A DNA stretch of 64,000 nucleotides from contig NZ_RAPE01000001.1 of NCBI RefSeq assembly GCF_003651245.1, positions 930,001-994,000 on the forward strand. The letters are read 5' to 3'. Origin of the DNA: Roseovarius spongiae. GTDB lineage: Bacteria; Pseudomonadota; Alphaproteobacteria; Rhodobacterales; Rhodobacteraceae. A program made the position numbers and the translations under genes. Within the stretch, counting starts at the first letter, position 1, and each line of letters begins with the position of its first letter. The notes under the pieces were generated by a model. That model did not search any database and had not been told where the DNA came from. It was given only the letters and a program-made list of their open reading frames with translations. This document shows, one piece after another, positions 1 to 9,077 of the stretch.

Positions 1-825
1 GCGCACAAGCTGGTTTCGCGCGTGTCCTTCACCGGCGGGCCGGGCGCGGCACGGCATGTGCTGGAGAATTCCAAGAACAACTTTGCCGAGGTCAGCCTGG
101 AACTGGGCGGCAAATCGCCCTTCATCGTCTTCGAGGACGCCAATATCGAAAGCGCGGTGAACGCCTCGATCGCTGGCATTTTTGGCGCGAGCGGGCAGAG
201 CTGCGTCGCCGGCTCGCGGCTCTACCTGCACGAGGAGATCGCGGATGAATTTCTCGAGCGCATGATCGCGCAGGCCCGCGAGATCCGTATCGGCGACCCG
301 CTGGCCGAGGAAACCCAGATGGGTCCGCTCTGCACCACCGGGCAGCGCGACACGATCGAGCGCGAGCTGAAGCACGCGGTCGGCGAAGGCGCCGAGATCC
401 TGACCGGCGGGGAGCGCCCGGCGGGGATGGAGGGGCTCTATTTCGAACCCACCATCGTCGCCTGCCCGCGCCAGGACCTGCGCATCGTCGATACCGAGCT
501 GTTTGGCCCGGTCCTCTGCGTGCAGCGCTTCAAGAGCGAGGCGGAAGTTATTGAACTTGCGAACGATACCGAACACGGGCTGGCCGCCGGGATTTTCACC
601 CGCGACAGCGCGCGCTCCTTGCGCATGTCATCGGCGGTGCGCGCCGGGATCGTCTGGGTCAACACCTATCGCGCCGTGTCGCCCATCGCCGAGTTCGGCG
701 GGATCAAGGGATCGGGCTATGGCCGCGAGAGCGGCTTTCAGGCGATGTACGACTACACCCGCCCCAAGACCGTCTGGATGAACACGTCGGATACGCCGGT
801 CGGCAATCCGTTCGTCATGCGCTGA
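1..825 (+). CDS. Aldehyde dehydrogenase, C-terminal part (5' end outside window)
   Basis: NAD(P)-dependent aldehyde dehydrogenase that oxidises an aldehyde to its acid. The frame is open from base 1, so only the last 274 codons are present. The catalytic general-base Glu is in ELGGKSP (codon at 100-102) and the nucleophilic Cys in GQSCVAGSR (codon at 202-204), followed by the usual FGPV and GGIKGSGYGRE motifs of the C-terminal half. It starts the visible part of a plus-strand operon with a flavin monooxygenase 26 bp downstream, a CaiD-like hydratase and carnitine dehydrogenase. By context the substrate may be a trimethylammonium aldehyde such as 4-trimethylaminobutyraldehyde; this is inference, as the sequence alone does not fix the substrate. 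Confidence 0.93.
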   Translation, partial: AHKLVSRVSFTGGPGAARHVLENSKNNFAEVSLELGGKSPFIVFEDANIESAVNASIAGIFGASGQSCVAGSRLYLHEEIADEFLERMIAQAREIRIGDPLAEETQMGPLCTTGQRDTIERELKHAVGEGAEILTGGERPAGMEGLYFEPTIVACPRQDLRIVDTELFGPVLCVQRFKSEAEVIELANDTEHGLAAGIFTRDSARSLRMSSAVRAGIVWVNTYRAVSPIAEFGGIKGSGYGRESGFQAMYDYTRPKTVWMNTSDTPVGNPFVMR

Positions 826-851
826 GCATTGAAACCCAAGGGAGCAAACCG

Positions 852-1886
852 ATGAAATTCCACATCGCCATCAATCTCGAGCGGATCGACGACAGCCGCG
901 ACATGGCGGAGGTCGCGCGCCACACGCTCGAGATGGTGCAGATGGCCGAGGAGGGCGGGTTCGAGATCGCCTGGGCGGCCGAGCATCACGCGCTCGAGAT
1001 GACGATCGCGCCCAACCCGTTCCAGATCCTGACATGGTGGGGCGAGAACACCAGCCGAATCCGGCTTGGCACCGCGGTGGCGACGGCGGCATACTGGCAC
1101 CCGATCAACCTCGCGGGCGAGGCGGCGTTCCTTGACCTCATCAGCGGCGGGCGGCTGGAATTCGGCATCGGATCAGGCGCTTATCAGCGGGAGTTCGACC
1201 GCATGAAGCCGGGGCTGAAGCAGTCCGACGGCTGGCGCTACATGCAGGAGATGCTGCCCGTCGTGCGCACGCTCTGGCAGGGCGACTACGCGCATGATGG
1301 CGACTACTGGCAGTTCCCGACCGCCACGTCGGTCCCCAAGCCCGTGCAGCCGGAGGTGCCGGTCTGGGTCGCGGCGCGCTCGCCCATCACCTACGACTAC
1401 GCCATTCGTGAGAAATGCCACGTCAACTGCTGGCCGCTCACCCGGTCGTTCGAAGAGGCCGAACTTTACAAGCGGCACCTCGACGAGGCCATCGCCAAGG
1501 CCGATAACGGCTGGATTCCGCGTTTCGCGCTGATGCGTCACGCGGCGATCTACGACAACGAGGCCGACCGCGCCGCGGCGCTCGACGCGATCCGTACGGT
1601 GCTGAGCCAGTTCGAGAACCTGTTCCGCAACGCCGGCGACGTGGTCAACGGTTTCCCCAAGTCGATCCCGCTGGATGAGTTGAAGGGGCGCGAGCAATAC
1701 GACCCCGCCATGCTCGAGGAGAACCTGATGTTCGGCACGCCGGACCAGGCGGTGAAGAAGCTGCAACGTTACCGTGATCTCGGGGTGGACGAGTTCATCT
1801 ACTACGCCTCGATGGGGCTCGGCCTGGAAGAGCAGAAGCGGTCGCTGCGGCTTTTCTGTGACGAGGTCATACCGGAATTCAAGTGA
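852..1886 (+). CDS. Luciferase-like (LLM class) flavin-dependent monooxygenase
   Basis: 344-residue bacterial luciferase-like TIM-barrel protein, a family that uses reduced FMN and O2 (or F420) to oxidise small substrates. The family pattern is visible in WAAEHHALE near residues 38-46, RLGTAVATAAYWHPINLA, and SGGRLEFGIGSGAYQREFDR around residues 98-117. A good ribosome site (gggagc) precedes the ATG. No flavin reductase is encoded in the window; a two-component enzyme would need one from elsewhere. It lies between an aldehyde dehydrogenase and a CaiD-like hydratase, so it probably acts in the same quaternary-amine pathway, for example in oxidative C-N cleavage yielding the aldehyde for its neighbour. 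That role is inference only. Confidence 0.88.
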   Translation: MKFHIAINLERIDDSRDMAEVARHTLEMVQMAEEGGFEIAWAAEHHALEMTIAPNPFQILTWWGENTSRIRLGTAVATAAYWHPINLAGEAAFLDLISGGRLEFGIGSGAYQREFDRMKPGLKQSDGWRYMQEMLPVVRTLWQGDYAHDGDYWQFPTATSVPKPVQPEVPVWVAARSPITYDYAIREKCHVNCWPLTRSFEEAELYKRHLDEAIAKADNGWIPRFALMRHAAIYDNEADRAAALDAIRTVLSQFENLFRNAGDVVNGFPKSIPLDELKGREQYDPAMLEENLMFGTPDQAVKKLQRYRDLGVDEFIYYASMGLGLEEQKRSLRLFCDEVIPEFK

Positions 1887-1898
1887 AGGAACAATGTG

Positions 1899-2702
1899 AT
1901 GTCTGACGAAGTGAAGGTAGTGCGCGACGGTCATGTGCTGGAAATCACGCTCGACCGGCCGAAGGTGAACGCGATCGACGTGCCCACCTCTCGGGCGCTT
2001 GCCGCGGCCTTTCAGGAACTGCACAAGGACAAGGATCTGCGCTGCGCGATCCTGACCGCGGCGGGGGATCGGATCTTTTCCGCGGGCTGGGATCTGAAGG
2101 CGCTGAACGCGGGTGAGATGCAGCTCGACAACTGGTGGGAAAGCGACGATTACGGCACCGGCGGGTTTACCGGCCTCACCGAAAACTGGTTTCTGAACAA
2201 GCCTGTGATCGCCGCTCTTAATGGGCACGCCATCGGCGGCGGGTTCGAGATGGCGATGGGGTGCGATCTGCTCATCGCGGCGGATCACGTGGAGTTCGGC
2301 CTGCCGGAGATGCCGCTCGGGATCGTGCCGGACGCGGGCGCGCTGCAACGGCTGCCGCGCCGGATTCCGCACAACATCGCGATGGAGATGTTCCTGCTCG
2401 GCCGCCGCATGGGCGCGGAGGAGGCGGCGCGTTACGGCCTCGTCAACAAGGTCGTGCCGAAGGAAAAACTGATGGAGGCGGCCCGCGAGTGGGCGGCGTC
2501 GATCGCCTGGTCCGCGCCGCTGGCGATGCAGGCGGTGAAGGAGGTCCAGCGCGAGATCGAATGCGTCCCGTTGGAGCGCGCGTTCCACAAGATGCGCAAC
2601 GACCCGATGCCGACCTACCGCAAGATGCTCAAATCCGACGACGCCGCCGAGGGCGTGGCGGCCTTCGTCGAGAAGCGTGAACCGAATTTTAAGGGCGAAT
2701 GA
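1899..2702 (+). CDS. caiD: CaiD-like carnitinyl-CoA dehydratase / enoyl-CoA hydratase
   Basis: 267-residue crotonase. The N-terminus and core resemble Escherichia coli CaiD closely: LEITLDRPKVNAID, FSAGWDLKAL, GGFTGLTE, NKPVIAALNGHAIGGGFE, LPEMPLGIVPDAG and GRRMGAEEA. Glu117 and Glu137 sit in the two catalytic positions, with the same 20-residue spacing as in CaiD. The expected reaction is reversible hydration of crotonobetainyl-CoA to L-carnitinyl-CoA. I chose the ATG at 1899 over an in-frame GTG at 1896 because GAAGGA lies about 9 nt upstream of the ATG. The stop overlaps the next start (ATGA), so translation is probably coupled to carnitine dehydrogenase. The exact CoA substrate is inferred from similarity and context. 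Confidence 0.87.
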   Translation: MSDEVKVVRDGHVLEITLDRPKVNAIDVPTSRALAAAFQELHKDKDLRCAILTAAGDRIFSAGWDLKALNAGEMQLDNWWESDDYGTGGFTGLTENWFLNKPVIAALNGHAIGGGFEMAMGCDLLIAADHVEFGLPEMPLGIVPDAGALQRLPRRIPHNIAMEMFLLGRRMGAEEAARYGLVNKVVPKEKLMEAAREWAASIAWSAPLAMQAVKEVQREIECVPLERAFHKMRNDPMPTYRKMLKSDDAAEGVAAFVEKREPNFKGE

Positions 2703-3646
2703 ACATGTATCGCGATGTGAGCGCCGCCACCCGCGTGACCACCATCGGCGCGGGGCCCATCGGGGGCGGCTGGGCCGCGCATTTCCTGGCGCGCGGCTAC
2801 GATGTGACCGCGCATATCCATGACATGGCCGAGCGCGACGCGCTGATGGCGGTGATCGACACCGCCTGGACGAGCCTCGCCGCGCTCGGCCTTGAGCGGG
2901 GGGCGTCGCGGGACCGGCTGACCGTGACCTCGGACCTGAAGGAAGCGGCGCAAGGCGCGGAATTCATACAGGAAAGCGCGCCCGAGAGACTGGATCTCAA
3001 GCAGGCGCTTTACGCCACCCTGGGCGAGATCGCGCCCGAGAACGTGGTCATCGCGTCGTCCACATCGGGGCTGACGATGACCGAGATCGCCGCCGACTGC
3101 GCCACGCCCGCGCGCTGCGTGATCGGGCATCCGTTCAACCCGCCCTATCTCTTGCCGCTGGTCGAGATCGTCGGCGGCGAGCGCACCGCGTCCGAGGCGG
3201 TCGCCTGGGCGGCGGCGTTCTACGAGACCGCCGGCAAGGCGCCGCTGGTGATGAAGAAGGAGGTTCCCGGCTTTGTCGCCACGCGCCTGCAAGAGGCGCT
3301 CTGGCGCGAGGCGTTGCACATGGTCGCCAACGGCGAGGCCACGCCGGAGGATATCGACATCGCGCTGAAAAACGGCCCCGCGCCCCGGATGGCGGTGCAG
3401 GGGCAGTGCATGGCCTTTCACGTGGCCTGCGGCGAAGGCGGGATGGCGACCAATCTCGACCAGTTCGGCCCGGCGCTGAAATGGCCGTGGACGCGGCTCG
3501 AGGCGCCGGAGCTGACGCAGGAATTGCGCGACCGCATGGTCGAGGGCTGCGACGCGATGGCTAGGGGGCGGCACTTCACGGACATGGCCGCCGAACGGGA
3601 CCGCAGGATCGTCGCGGTGCTGAACGCCTTGCGCGACACCGCCTGA
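2699..3646 (+). CDS. lcdH: L-carnitine dehydrogenase (3-hydroxyacyl-CoA dehydrogenase fold)
   Basis: 315-residue NAD-dependent dehydrogenase. It has an N-terminal Rossmann domain ([15 protein letters not shown], residues 14-28), [12 protein letters not shown], and the catalytic [18 protein letters not shown] block with its His and Glu, then a helical dimerisation domain. Family members (LcdH/CdhA) oxidise L-carnitine to 3-dehydrocarnitine. Many alphaproteobacterial versions carry a C-terminal thioesterase domain, making them much longer. This one ends at the length of the bare dehydrogenase, and no separate thioesterase is seen nearby. It overlaps the CaiD-like gene by 4 bp. A CdhR-type regulator on the opposite strand and a BKACE gene just beyond it support the carnitine assignment. 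Confidence 0.87.
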   Translation: MNMYRDVSAATRVTTIGAGPIGGGWAAHFLARGYDVTAHIHDMAERDALMAVIDTAWTSLAALGLERGASRDRLTVTSDLKEAAQGAEFIQESAPERLDLKQALYATLGEIAPENVVIASSTSGLTMTEIAADCATPARCVIGHPFNPPYLLPLVEIVGGERTASEAVAWAAAFYETAGKAPLVMKKEVPGFVATRLQEALWREALHMVANGEATPEDIDIALKNGPAPRMAVQGQCMAFHVACGEGGMATNLDQFGPALKWPWTRLEAPELTQELRDRMVEGCDAMARGRHFTDMAAERDRRIVAVLNALRDTA

Positions 3647-3656
3647 CGGCGGCGCG

Positions 3657-4697
3657 TCACGGCGCGCGTTCGTCCACGGCCATCGAATCGAGCAGGCTGC
3701 TGAGCGTGCCGGGCCAGTGCGGCTCTGCCTCGTCGGCGGGCCAGGCCTGGCGGTAGTCGCTTGGCCGCTTGCCAAAGCATTTCTTGAACGAATAGGCGAA
3801 ATGCGCCAACGAGTTGAACCCCGACGCGGCGGACACGTCGCGGATGCTGAGATCGGTCGTCACCAGCAGGACGCGCGCGTGTTGCAGCCGCATGAGCAGG
3901 GCGAACTGCACGACGCTGCACCCCATGACCTTGGAAAATTCGCGGATCAACTGGCGCTGGGACAGTCCGACGCGGCGCGCGATTTCCGGCACCTTCAGGG
4001 GTTCGCTGATGTTGCGGGCGATCAGATCGACCGTGGCGCGCACCGGACCGGGCAGTTCGCTTGTGCCGCGCCCCAGCGTGACGCGCTGGCGGGCGTGATC
4101 GGGGCGCACGGGGTGGTGCATCATCTGGTCGGAGACCTCCCCGGCCAGCGGCGTGCCGTGCGTGTTCTGGATCAGCGTCAGCATCAGGTCGATCCCCGCC
4201 GTGCCGCCCGAACAGGTCATCATCGCGCCGTCCTGCGTGAAAAGCTGCTCGACCACGTCGATATCGGGAAACTCCTCCTGGAATCCGGGCAGGTAGGACC
4301 AGTGCAGCGTCGCCAGCCGGCCCGAAAGCAGCCCGGCGCGCGCCAGGATATAGGCGCCGACATCGACCGCGCAGATGCGAAGGCCCGCGCGCGCCTGGAG
4401 GCGCAGCCACGAGAACAGCGCCGGGTTGCGGTAATGCTCGCTTCCCCAGCTGCCGGAGACGAAGATGATGTCATGCCGATCGAGCCGCTCGGGCAGGGGC
4501 GCGCAGGGCAGTTCCGTCCCGTTGCTGGCGATGATTCGCGGCCCGTCCGCCGCGTGCAGGCTGCTGTGGTAGCGCGGCGCGGGCGACAGGTAGTTCGCGA
4601 TGCGCGCCGGTTCCCGCAGCCCGTTCAGCGCCAGCATGTTGAACCGGGGCAGAAGCACATGGACAAGGCGCGTCGGTGCCGGGGCAGGATGGGACAT
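3657..4697 (-). CDS. cdhR: GlxA/CdhR-type AraC-family transcriptional regulator
   Basis: 346-residue regulator with an N-terminal DJ-1/PfpI (GATase1-like) sensor domain ([16 protein letters not shown] and later [13 protein letters not shown]) and a C-terminal AraC-type double helix-turn-helix ([19 protein letters not shown] and [18 protein letters not shown]). This is the architecture of CdhR, the activator of carnitine catabolism in Pseudomonas, and the gene lies between carnitine dehydrogenase and a BKACE gene. I chose the ATG at 4697 because GGAG lies about 8 nt before it; an in-frame start at 4760 would add 21 residues without a visible ribosome site. It is divergent from the BKACE operon, and the 135-bp gap between them is where it would act. 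Confidence 0.85.
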   Translation of the reverse strand: MSHPAPAPTRLVHVLLPRFNMLALNGLREPARIANYLSPAPRYHSSLHAADGPRIIASNGTELPCAPLPERLDRHDIIFVSGSWGSEHYRNPALFSWLRLQARAGLRICAVDVGAYILARAGLLSGRLATLHWSYLPGFQEEFPDIDVVEQLFTQDGAMMTCSGGTAGIDLMLTLIQNTHGTPLAGEVSDQMMHHPVRPDHARQRVTLGRGTSELPGPVRATVDLIARNISEPLKVPEIARRVGLSQRQLIREFSKVMGCSVVQFALLMRLQHARVLLVTTDLSIRDVSAASGFNSLAHFAYSFKKCFGKRPSDYRQAWPADEAEPHWPGTLSSLLDSMAVDERAP

Positions 4698-4750
4698 GGG
4701 GACGCTCCAGCCGGAAATGATAGGCGTGTGGTAAGATTTTTCGTCACGAC

Positions 4751-4779
4751 TGGCAAGCATATGGCCGATTTTCTACAAT
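4751..4779 (+). promoter_or_regulatory. Candidate promoter of the BKACE operon
   Basis: TACAAT at 4774-4779 is a good -10 hexamer. Seventeen bases upstream, TGGCAA at 4751-4756 is a poor -35, as expected for a promoter that needs an AraC-type activator. It lies in the divergent gap between the CdhR-like gene and BKACE, 53 bp before the BKACE start. No clear operator repeat was found by eye. Confidence 0.4.
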
Positions 4780-4832
4780 CCGCGCCGCGCATGGGTCCAG
4801 AATTGGCGCCAGGACAAGCGAGGAGGCCGCCC

Positions 4833-5726
4833 ATGAATTTCGACGTCATCGTGACCTGCGCCGTGACCGGGGCCGGCGCCACCGTGGGCAAGAGCCCGCA
4901 TATCCCCGTCACCCCCGAGGAGGTCGCGAACGCCGCGATCGAGGCCGCCCGCGCCGGCGCGGCGATCGCGCATCTTCACGTGCGCGACCCCGAGACCGGG
5001 CAGGGGTCGCGAGATCCGGCGCTGTTCAAGCAGGCGGTCGACCTCGTGCGCGCCTCCGATACAGACCTGGTCATCAACCTCACCGCGGGCATGGGCGGCG
5101 ACTGGGTTCCTTCGGCCGACGACCCGTCGATGCCCGGCCCCGGCACCGACATGATCGGCCCCGAGGAACGGCTGGCCCATGTGAAGGAATGCCTGCCCGA
5201 GATCTGCTCGCTCGATTGCGGGACGCTGAATTTCGGCAACGGGGACGAGATTTACATCTCTACCCCGCCGACGCTGCGGCGGATGGCGCAGCTTACCCAG
5301 GAATGGGGCGTGAAGCCCGAGCTTGAGGTGTTCGACCTGGGCCATATCCGGTTCGCCAAGGCGATGATCGAGGAAGGTCTGATCGACGCGCCGCCGATGT
5401 TCCAGCTTTGCCTCGGCATCCCCTGGGGCGCCGACCAGACGGTCGAGACGATGGCCGCGATGAAGGCTCAACTGCCCCCCGGCGCGAGCTGGGCCAGCTT
5501 CGGGATCAGCCGGATGCAGATGCCGATGGCCGCCGCCGCCGTGGCGCTTGGCGGCAATGTGCGGGTGGGGCTCGAGGACAACATATGGCTCGACCGGGGC
5601 GTGCCCGCGACCAACGGCGATCTGGTCGCTCGCGTGGTCGAGATCATCGAGCGGATGGGTGGCCGCGCGCTCAGCCCCCAGGAGGCGCGCAACAAGCTGC
5701 GCCTGCGCGGCGCGGACGAGGGGTAA
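4833..5726 (+). CDS. BKACE-family beta-keto acid cleavage enzyme (probable 3-dehydrocarnitine cleavage)
   Basis: 297-residue BKACE (DUF849) protein, a Zn-dependent TIM barrel that condenses a beta-keto acid with acetyl-CoA to give acetoacetate and a new CoA ester. The metal-binding His pair is in [11 protein letters not shown] (His47 and His49). [28 protein letters not shown] and VGLEDNIW are other family landmarks. With carnitine dehydrogenase next door, the likely reaction is 3-dehydrocarnitine plus acetyl-CoA to betainyl-CoA plus acetoacetate, as for Pseudomonas CdhC. AGGAGG sits just before the ATG. It starts a plus-strand operon that continues into an acyl-CoA dehydrogenase 4 bp downstream. 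The specificity is inferred from context. Confidence 0.87.
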   Translation: MNFDVIVTCAVTGAGATVGKSPHIPVTPEEVANAAIEAARAGAAIAHLHVRDPETGQGSRDPALFKQAVDLVRASDTDLVINLTAGMGGDWVPSADDPSMPGPGTDMIGPEERLAHVKECLPEICSLDCGTLNFGNGDEIYISTPPTLRRMAQLTQEWGVKPELEVFDLGHIRFAKAMIEEGLIDAPPMFQLCLGIPWGADQTVETMAAMKAQLPPGASWASFGISRMQMPMAAAAVALGGNVRVGLEDNIWLDRGVPATNGDLVARVVEIIERMGGRALSPQEARNKLRLRGADEG

Positions 5727-5730
5727 GGCG

Positions 5731-6891
5731 ATGACCATCCGAATGAATCACGAGAACGAATTGCTGCTCAACACCGTGCGCGCCTTCATCGCCGAAGAGA
5801 TGACGCCGCACGAGGACTTGGTCGACCGCACCGGCGAAGTGCCCGAGGAGGTCGGTCGGCGGATCGAGGCGCGCGCGCATGAGCTTGGGCTCTACGCCTG
5901 CAACCTGCCCGAAGACGTGGGCGGCGGGGGCCTGCCGCTCACGGCGATGCACCTGATCGAGCGCGAGTATGGCAAGACGAGCCATGCGCTCCACAGCTGG
6001 GCGGCGCGGCCCACGGAAATCCTGCTCGCCTGCGAGGGCGATCAGCGCGAACGCTACCTGCTGCCCGCCGTGCGCGGCGAAAAGCGCGAGCTGTTCGCGC
6101 TGACCGAACCCGAGGCGGGATCGGACGCGATGGGGATGAAGACCAACGCGCGGCGCGACGGCGACGACTGGATCCTGAACGGGTCCAAGCATTTCATCTC
6201 CGGCCCATGCATGCCCGATTTCGCCATCGTCTTCGCCGCCACCGGCGAGGACGACACGCCGCGCGGGCCGCGCAAGCGCGTGACCGCCTTCCTTGTCGAT
6301 ATCGGCGCGCCGGGATTCGACTGCCGCGAAGGTAACAAATCGGTCAGCTATCGCGGGTACAAGACCTATCAGCTCAGCTTCGACGACGTGCGCCTTGGCC
6401 CCGGGCAGATACTCGGGCAGGAGGGCAAGGGGTTCGAGATCGCCGGCCAGTGGCTCGGCATGGGGCGGATCTGGGTCGGCGCGTCTTGCTGCGGCAAGGC
6501 CGAGCGCATTCTGGACATGGCCGCCGACTGGGCGGCGGAGCGGCGTCAGTTCGGCCAGCCGATCGGGCGCTTCCAGGCCACCGGTTTCCGCCTTGCCGAC
6601 GGGGCGATGAACCTGCGCGCGGCCGACCTGATGGTCGCCGACGCGGTCGCGCGCCATGAACGCGGCGCGATGGAGGACGCGGACGCGGCGATGGTCAAGG
6701 TGTTCTGTTCCGAGATGCTGGGCCGGATCGCGGATGACGCGGTGCAGATCCACGGCGGCATGGGGCTGATGGAGGAACTGCCGATCCAGCGCCTCTGGCG
6801 CGACAGCCGGCTGGAACGCATCTGGGACGGGACGAGCGAAATCCAGCGCCATATCGTCACCCGTTCGATGCTGCGGGCGCGCGGGGCATGA
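5731..6891 (+). CDS. Acyl-CoA dehydrogenase (candidate gamma-butyrobetainyl-CoA dehydrogenase)
   Basis: 386-residue flavoprotein of the acyl-CoA dehydrogenase family, introducing an alpha-beta double bond with electrons passed to ETF. Seen are the FAD/substrate motif LTEPEAGSDA, HFISGP, RRQFGQPIGRFQ and the C-terminal IHGGMGLMEELPIQRLWRD. At the usual catalytic-Glu position the motif reads IWDGTSEIQR, with Asp366 in place of Glu. In this locus the product could be crotonobetainyl-CoA, feeding the CaiD-like hydratase upstream. It is 4 bp behind the BKACE gene and overlaps the CoA ligase by 4 bp, so these three are co-transcribed. The substrate is inferred. Confidence 0.85.
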   Translation: MTIRMNHENELLLNTVRAFIAEEMTPHEDLVDRTGEVPEEVGRRIEARAHELGLYACNLPEDVGGGGLPLTAMHLIEREYGKTSHALHSWAARPTEILLACEGDQRERYLLPAVRGEKRELFALTEPEAGSDAMGMKTNARRDGDDWILNGSKHFISGPCMPDFAIVFAATGEDDTPRGPRKRVTAFLVDIGAPGFDCREGNKSVSYRGYKTYQLSFDDVRLGPGQILGQEGKGFEIAGQWLGMGRIWVGASCCGKAERILDMAADWAAERRQFGQPIGRFQATGFRLADGAMNLRAADLMVADAVARHERGAMEDADAAMVKVFCSEMLGRIADDAVQIHGGMGLMEELPIQRLWRDSRLERIWDGTSEIQRHIVTRSMLRARGA

Positions 6892-9077
6892 CGCCGGCGC
6901 AGGCGCATAACTTCGAGCGGCTGCTGAACCCGCGCCACATCGCGTTCGTCGGCGGCGCGGACGCGGCCATCGCCATCGGCGAGGCGCGCCGCGCGGGGTT
7001 CAAGGGGCGGATATGGGCGGTGAACCCGCGCCGGGCCGACCTGGCGGGCGTGTCCTGCGTGGCGGAAATCGACGCGCTGCCCGAGGCGCCCGACGCCGTT
7101 TATCTCGCCATTCCCGCCGAGGCGGTGATCGGCGCGCTGCGGCGCCTGTCCGCGATGGGCGCGGGCGGGGTCGTGTGCTATTCCGCCGGCTTCCGCGAGG
7201 CGCATGAGGAGGGCGCAGCGCTCGAGGACGCGCTGCGCGCCGCGGCGGGCGACATGGCGCTGATCGGGCCGAATTGCTATGGCGTCATCAACTATGTCGG
7301 GAAATCGGCGCTCTGGCCCTTCGCGCATGGCGGGGCCTGTCCCGGCGGGCAGGGGGCCGCGATCATCACGCAGAGCGGCATGTTTTCCTCGGACATCACC
7401 ATGAGCCGCCGGTCGCTGCCGCTGGCCTACATGGTGTCGGGGGGCAACCAGGCCGTGCTCGGGATCGAGGATTTCGTCGAGGCCTTCGCGGCGCGCGATG
7501 AGGTGCGCGCCATCGGCGTTCATATCGAAGGGCTGCGCGACGTCCCCCGGTTCGAGCGCGCGGCGCTTGCGGCGCTTGAGCGCGGCGTGCCGGTGGTGGC
7601 GCTCAAGACCGGCCATTCGGCCATCGGCGCGGCCCTCGCGCAGAGCCATACCGGATCGCTCTCGGGGACGCGCGAGCTTTACGAGGCGCTGTTCGCGCGC
7701 ACCGGGGTGATTTCGGTCGCCAGCCCGGCGCAGTTCCTCGAGACGCTGAAATATCTCTGCGTCGCGGGCGCGCCCAAAGGGCGCGACGTGGCGGGGTTCA
7801 CCTGCTCGGGCGGGGGCGCGGCGATGCTGGCCGACCACGCGGAGCAGATCGGGCTGCGCTTTCCCGGTTTCGACGCGGCGCAAGCGGGCGCGCTCGGGGC
7901 GCTGTTGCCGCCCATCGCGACGGTGTCGAACCCGCTCGACTACACCACGCCGATCTGGGGGCAGGCGGAGCGGACCTATCCCGCGTTCCGCGCCGCGATG
8001 GACCGGGAGGGCGTGCAATCTGCGATCCTGGTGCAGGACTATCCCGCCGCCGGGCTGGACGAGTCGCTGCCGCTCTACCGCGCCGACGCCGGAGCGTTTG
8101 CGCGGGCGGCGCGCGATTGCGGGTTGCCGGCGGCGATCTGCTCCACCATTCCCGAGAACATGGACGCGGAGACCCGCGACTGGCTGATCGGGCAGGGGGT
8201 CGCGCCGATGCAGGGCATCCACGAGGCGCTGAACGCGGTGCTGGGCGCGGCGGACTGGGCCGAGGCGCGCGCGCGCATCCGCGCCGCGCCGCCCCCGCCG
8301 CTCTGCCCGCCGCGCGGCGCGGTTCGGCCCAGCCCGCGCGACGAGGCCGAGGGCAAGGCTTGGGTGCGCGCGTGCGGGCTCGCCGTGCCCGAGGCGCGCG
8401 TCACCGACGCCGCCGGCGCGGCGAAGGCGGCGCGGGACGTGGGCTTTCCCGTCGCGCTCAAGATGCTGAGCGCGGAGGTGCTGCACAAGACCGAGGCCGG
8501 CGCCGTCGCCGTCGGGCTCGATGACGCCGCCGCCGTCGCGCGCGCGGTTGCAATGATGCAGGCCGAGGTGACGGCGCGCGGCGGCGCCTTCACCGACCGG
8601 CTGCTGATCGAGGCGATGGCCCCGCGCCCCATCGCCGAACTGCTGGTGAGCGTGCGGCGCGACGCGCAATTCGGCCTCGCGCTGACCATCGGCAGCGGCG
8701 GCACGCTGACGGAGCTTTTGCAGGACGCGGTGACCGTGCTCTTGCCCGCCGGGCGCGACACCATCGCCGCGGCGCTGGGCCGCCTCCGGGTCGCGCGTCT
8801 CGTGGACGGGTATCGCGGCGGGGCGCGGGCGGATCTTGCGGCGGTGGCGGACGCGATCCACCTGTTGTGCAAGGGCGCGCTTGCGCAGGCCGACACGCTG
8901 GACGAGATCGAGATCAACCCGCTTTTCGTATTCCAAGACCACTGCGTCGCCATCGACGCCGTGCTGAAGACCGCGGCCGCGCCGGCAGTCACGCCGGGCG
9001 ATCCGCCCCAAGATCCGGCATGGGACCAACCCCATCCCGGCAACCAGGACCAGATCCACAGGGAGACCGCAAAATGA
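6888..9077 (+). CDS. NDP-forming acyl-CoA ligase (acetate--CoA ligase family, fused subunits)
   Basis: 729-residue protein with an N-terminal CoA-binding Rossmann domain (about residues 10-130), a central succinyl-CoA-ligase-like domain and a C-terminal ATP-grasp domain (from about residue 490). His254 in QSHTGSLSG matches the phosphohistidine of the family, and LHKTEAGAV is the ATP-grasp side motif. The enzymes reversibly join a carboxylate and CoA using ATP with release of ADP and phosphate. Here it could activate gamma-butyrobetaine or carnitine, or run backwards to release betaine from betainyl-CoA while making ATP. Overlaps of 4 bp on both sides tie it to the dehydrogenase and the solute-binding protein. 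Confidence 0.85.
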   Translation: MTPAQAHNFERLLNPRHIAFVGGADAAIAIGEARRAGFKGRIWAVNPRRADLAGVSCVAEIDALPEAPDAVYLAIPAEAVIGALRRLSAMGAGGVVCYSAGFREAHEEGAALEDALRAAAGDMALIGPNCYGVINYVGKSALWPFAHGGACPGGQGAAIITQSGMFSSDITMSRRSLPLAYMVSGGNQAVLGIEDFVEAFAARDEVRAIGVHIEGLRDVPRFERAALAALERGVPVVALKTGHSAIGAALAQSHTGSLSGTRELYEALFARTGVISVASPAQFLETLKYLCVAGAPKGRDVAGFTCSGGGAAMLADHAEQIGLRFPGFDAAQAGALGALLPPIATVSNPLDYTTPIWGQAERTYPAFRAAMDREGVQSAILVQDYPAAGLDESLPLYRADAGAFARAARDCGLPAAICSTIPENMDAETRDWLIGQGVAPMQGIHEALNAVLGAADWAEARARIRAAPPPPLCPPRGAVRPSPRDEAEGKAWVRACGLAVPEARVTDAAGAAKAARDVGFPVALKMLSAEVLHKTEAGAVAVGLDDAAAVARAVAMMQAEVTARGGAFTDRLLIEAMAPRPIAELLVSVRRDAQFGLALTIGSGGTLTELLQDAVTVLLPAGRDTIAAALGRLRVARLVDGYRGGARADLAAVADAIHLLCKGALAQADTLDEIEINPLFVFQDHCVAIDAVLKTAAAPAVTPGDPPQDPAWDQPHPGNQDQIHRETAK

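Noticed and set aside
4751..4766. A sigma-54-like TGGCAAG-N4-TGGC sequence before the BKACE gene
   Set aside because: The GG and GC spacing fits, but the -12 part is poor, the regulator is AraC-type rather than a sigma-54 activator, and a good TACAAT -10 box overlaps the region.
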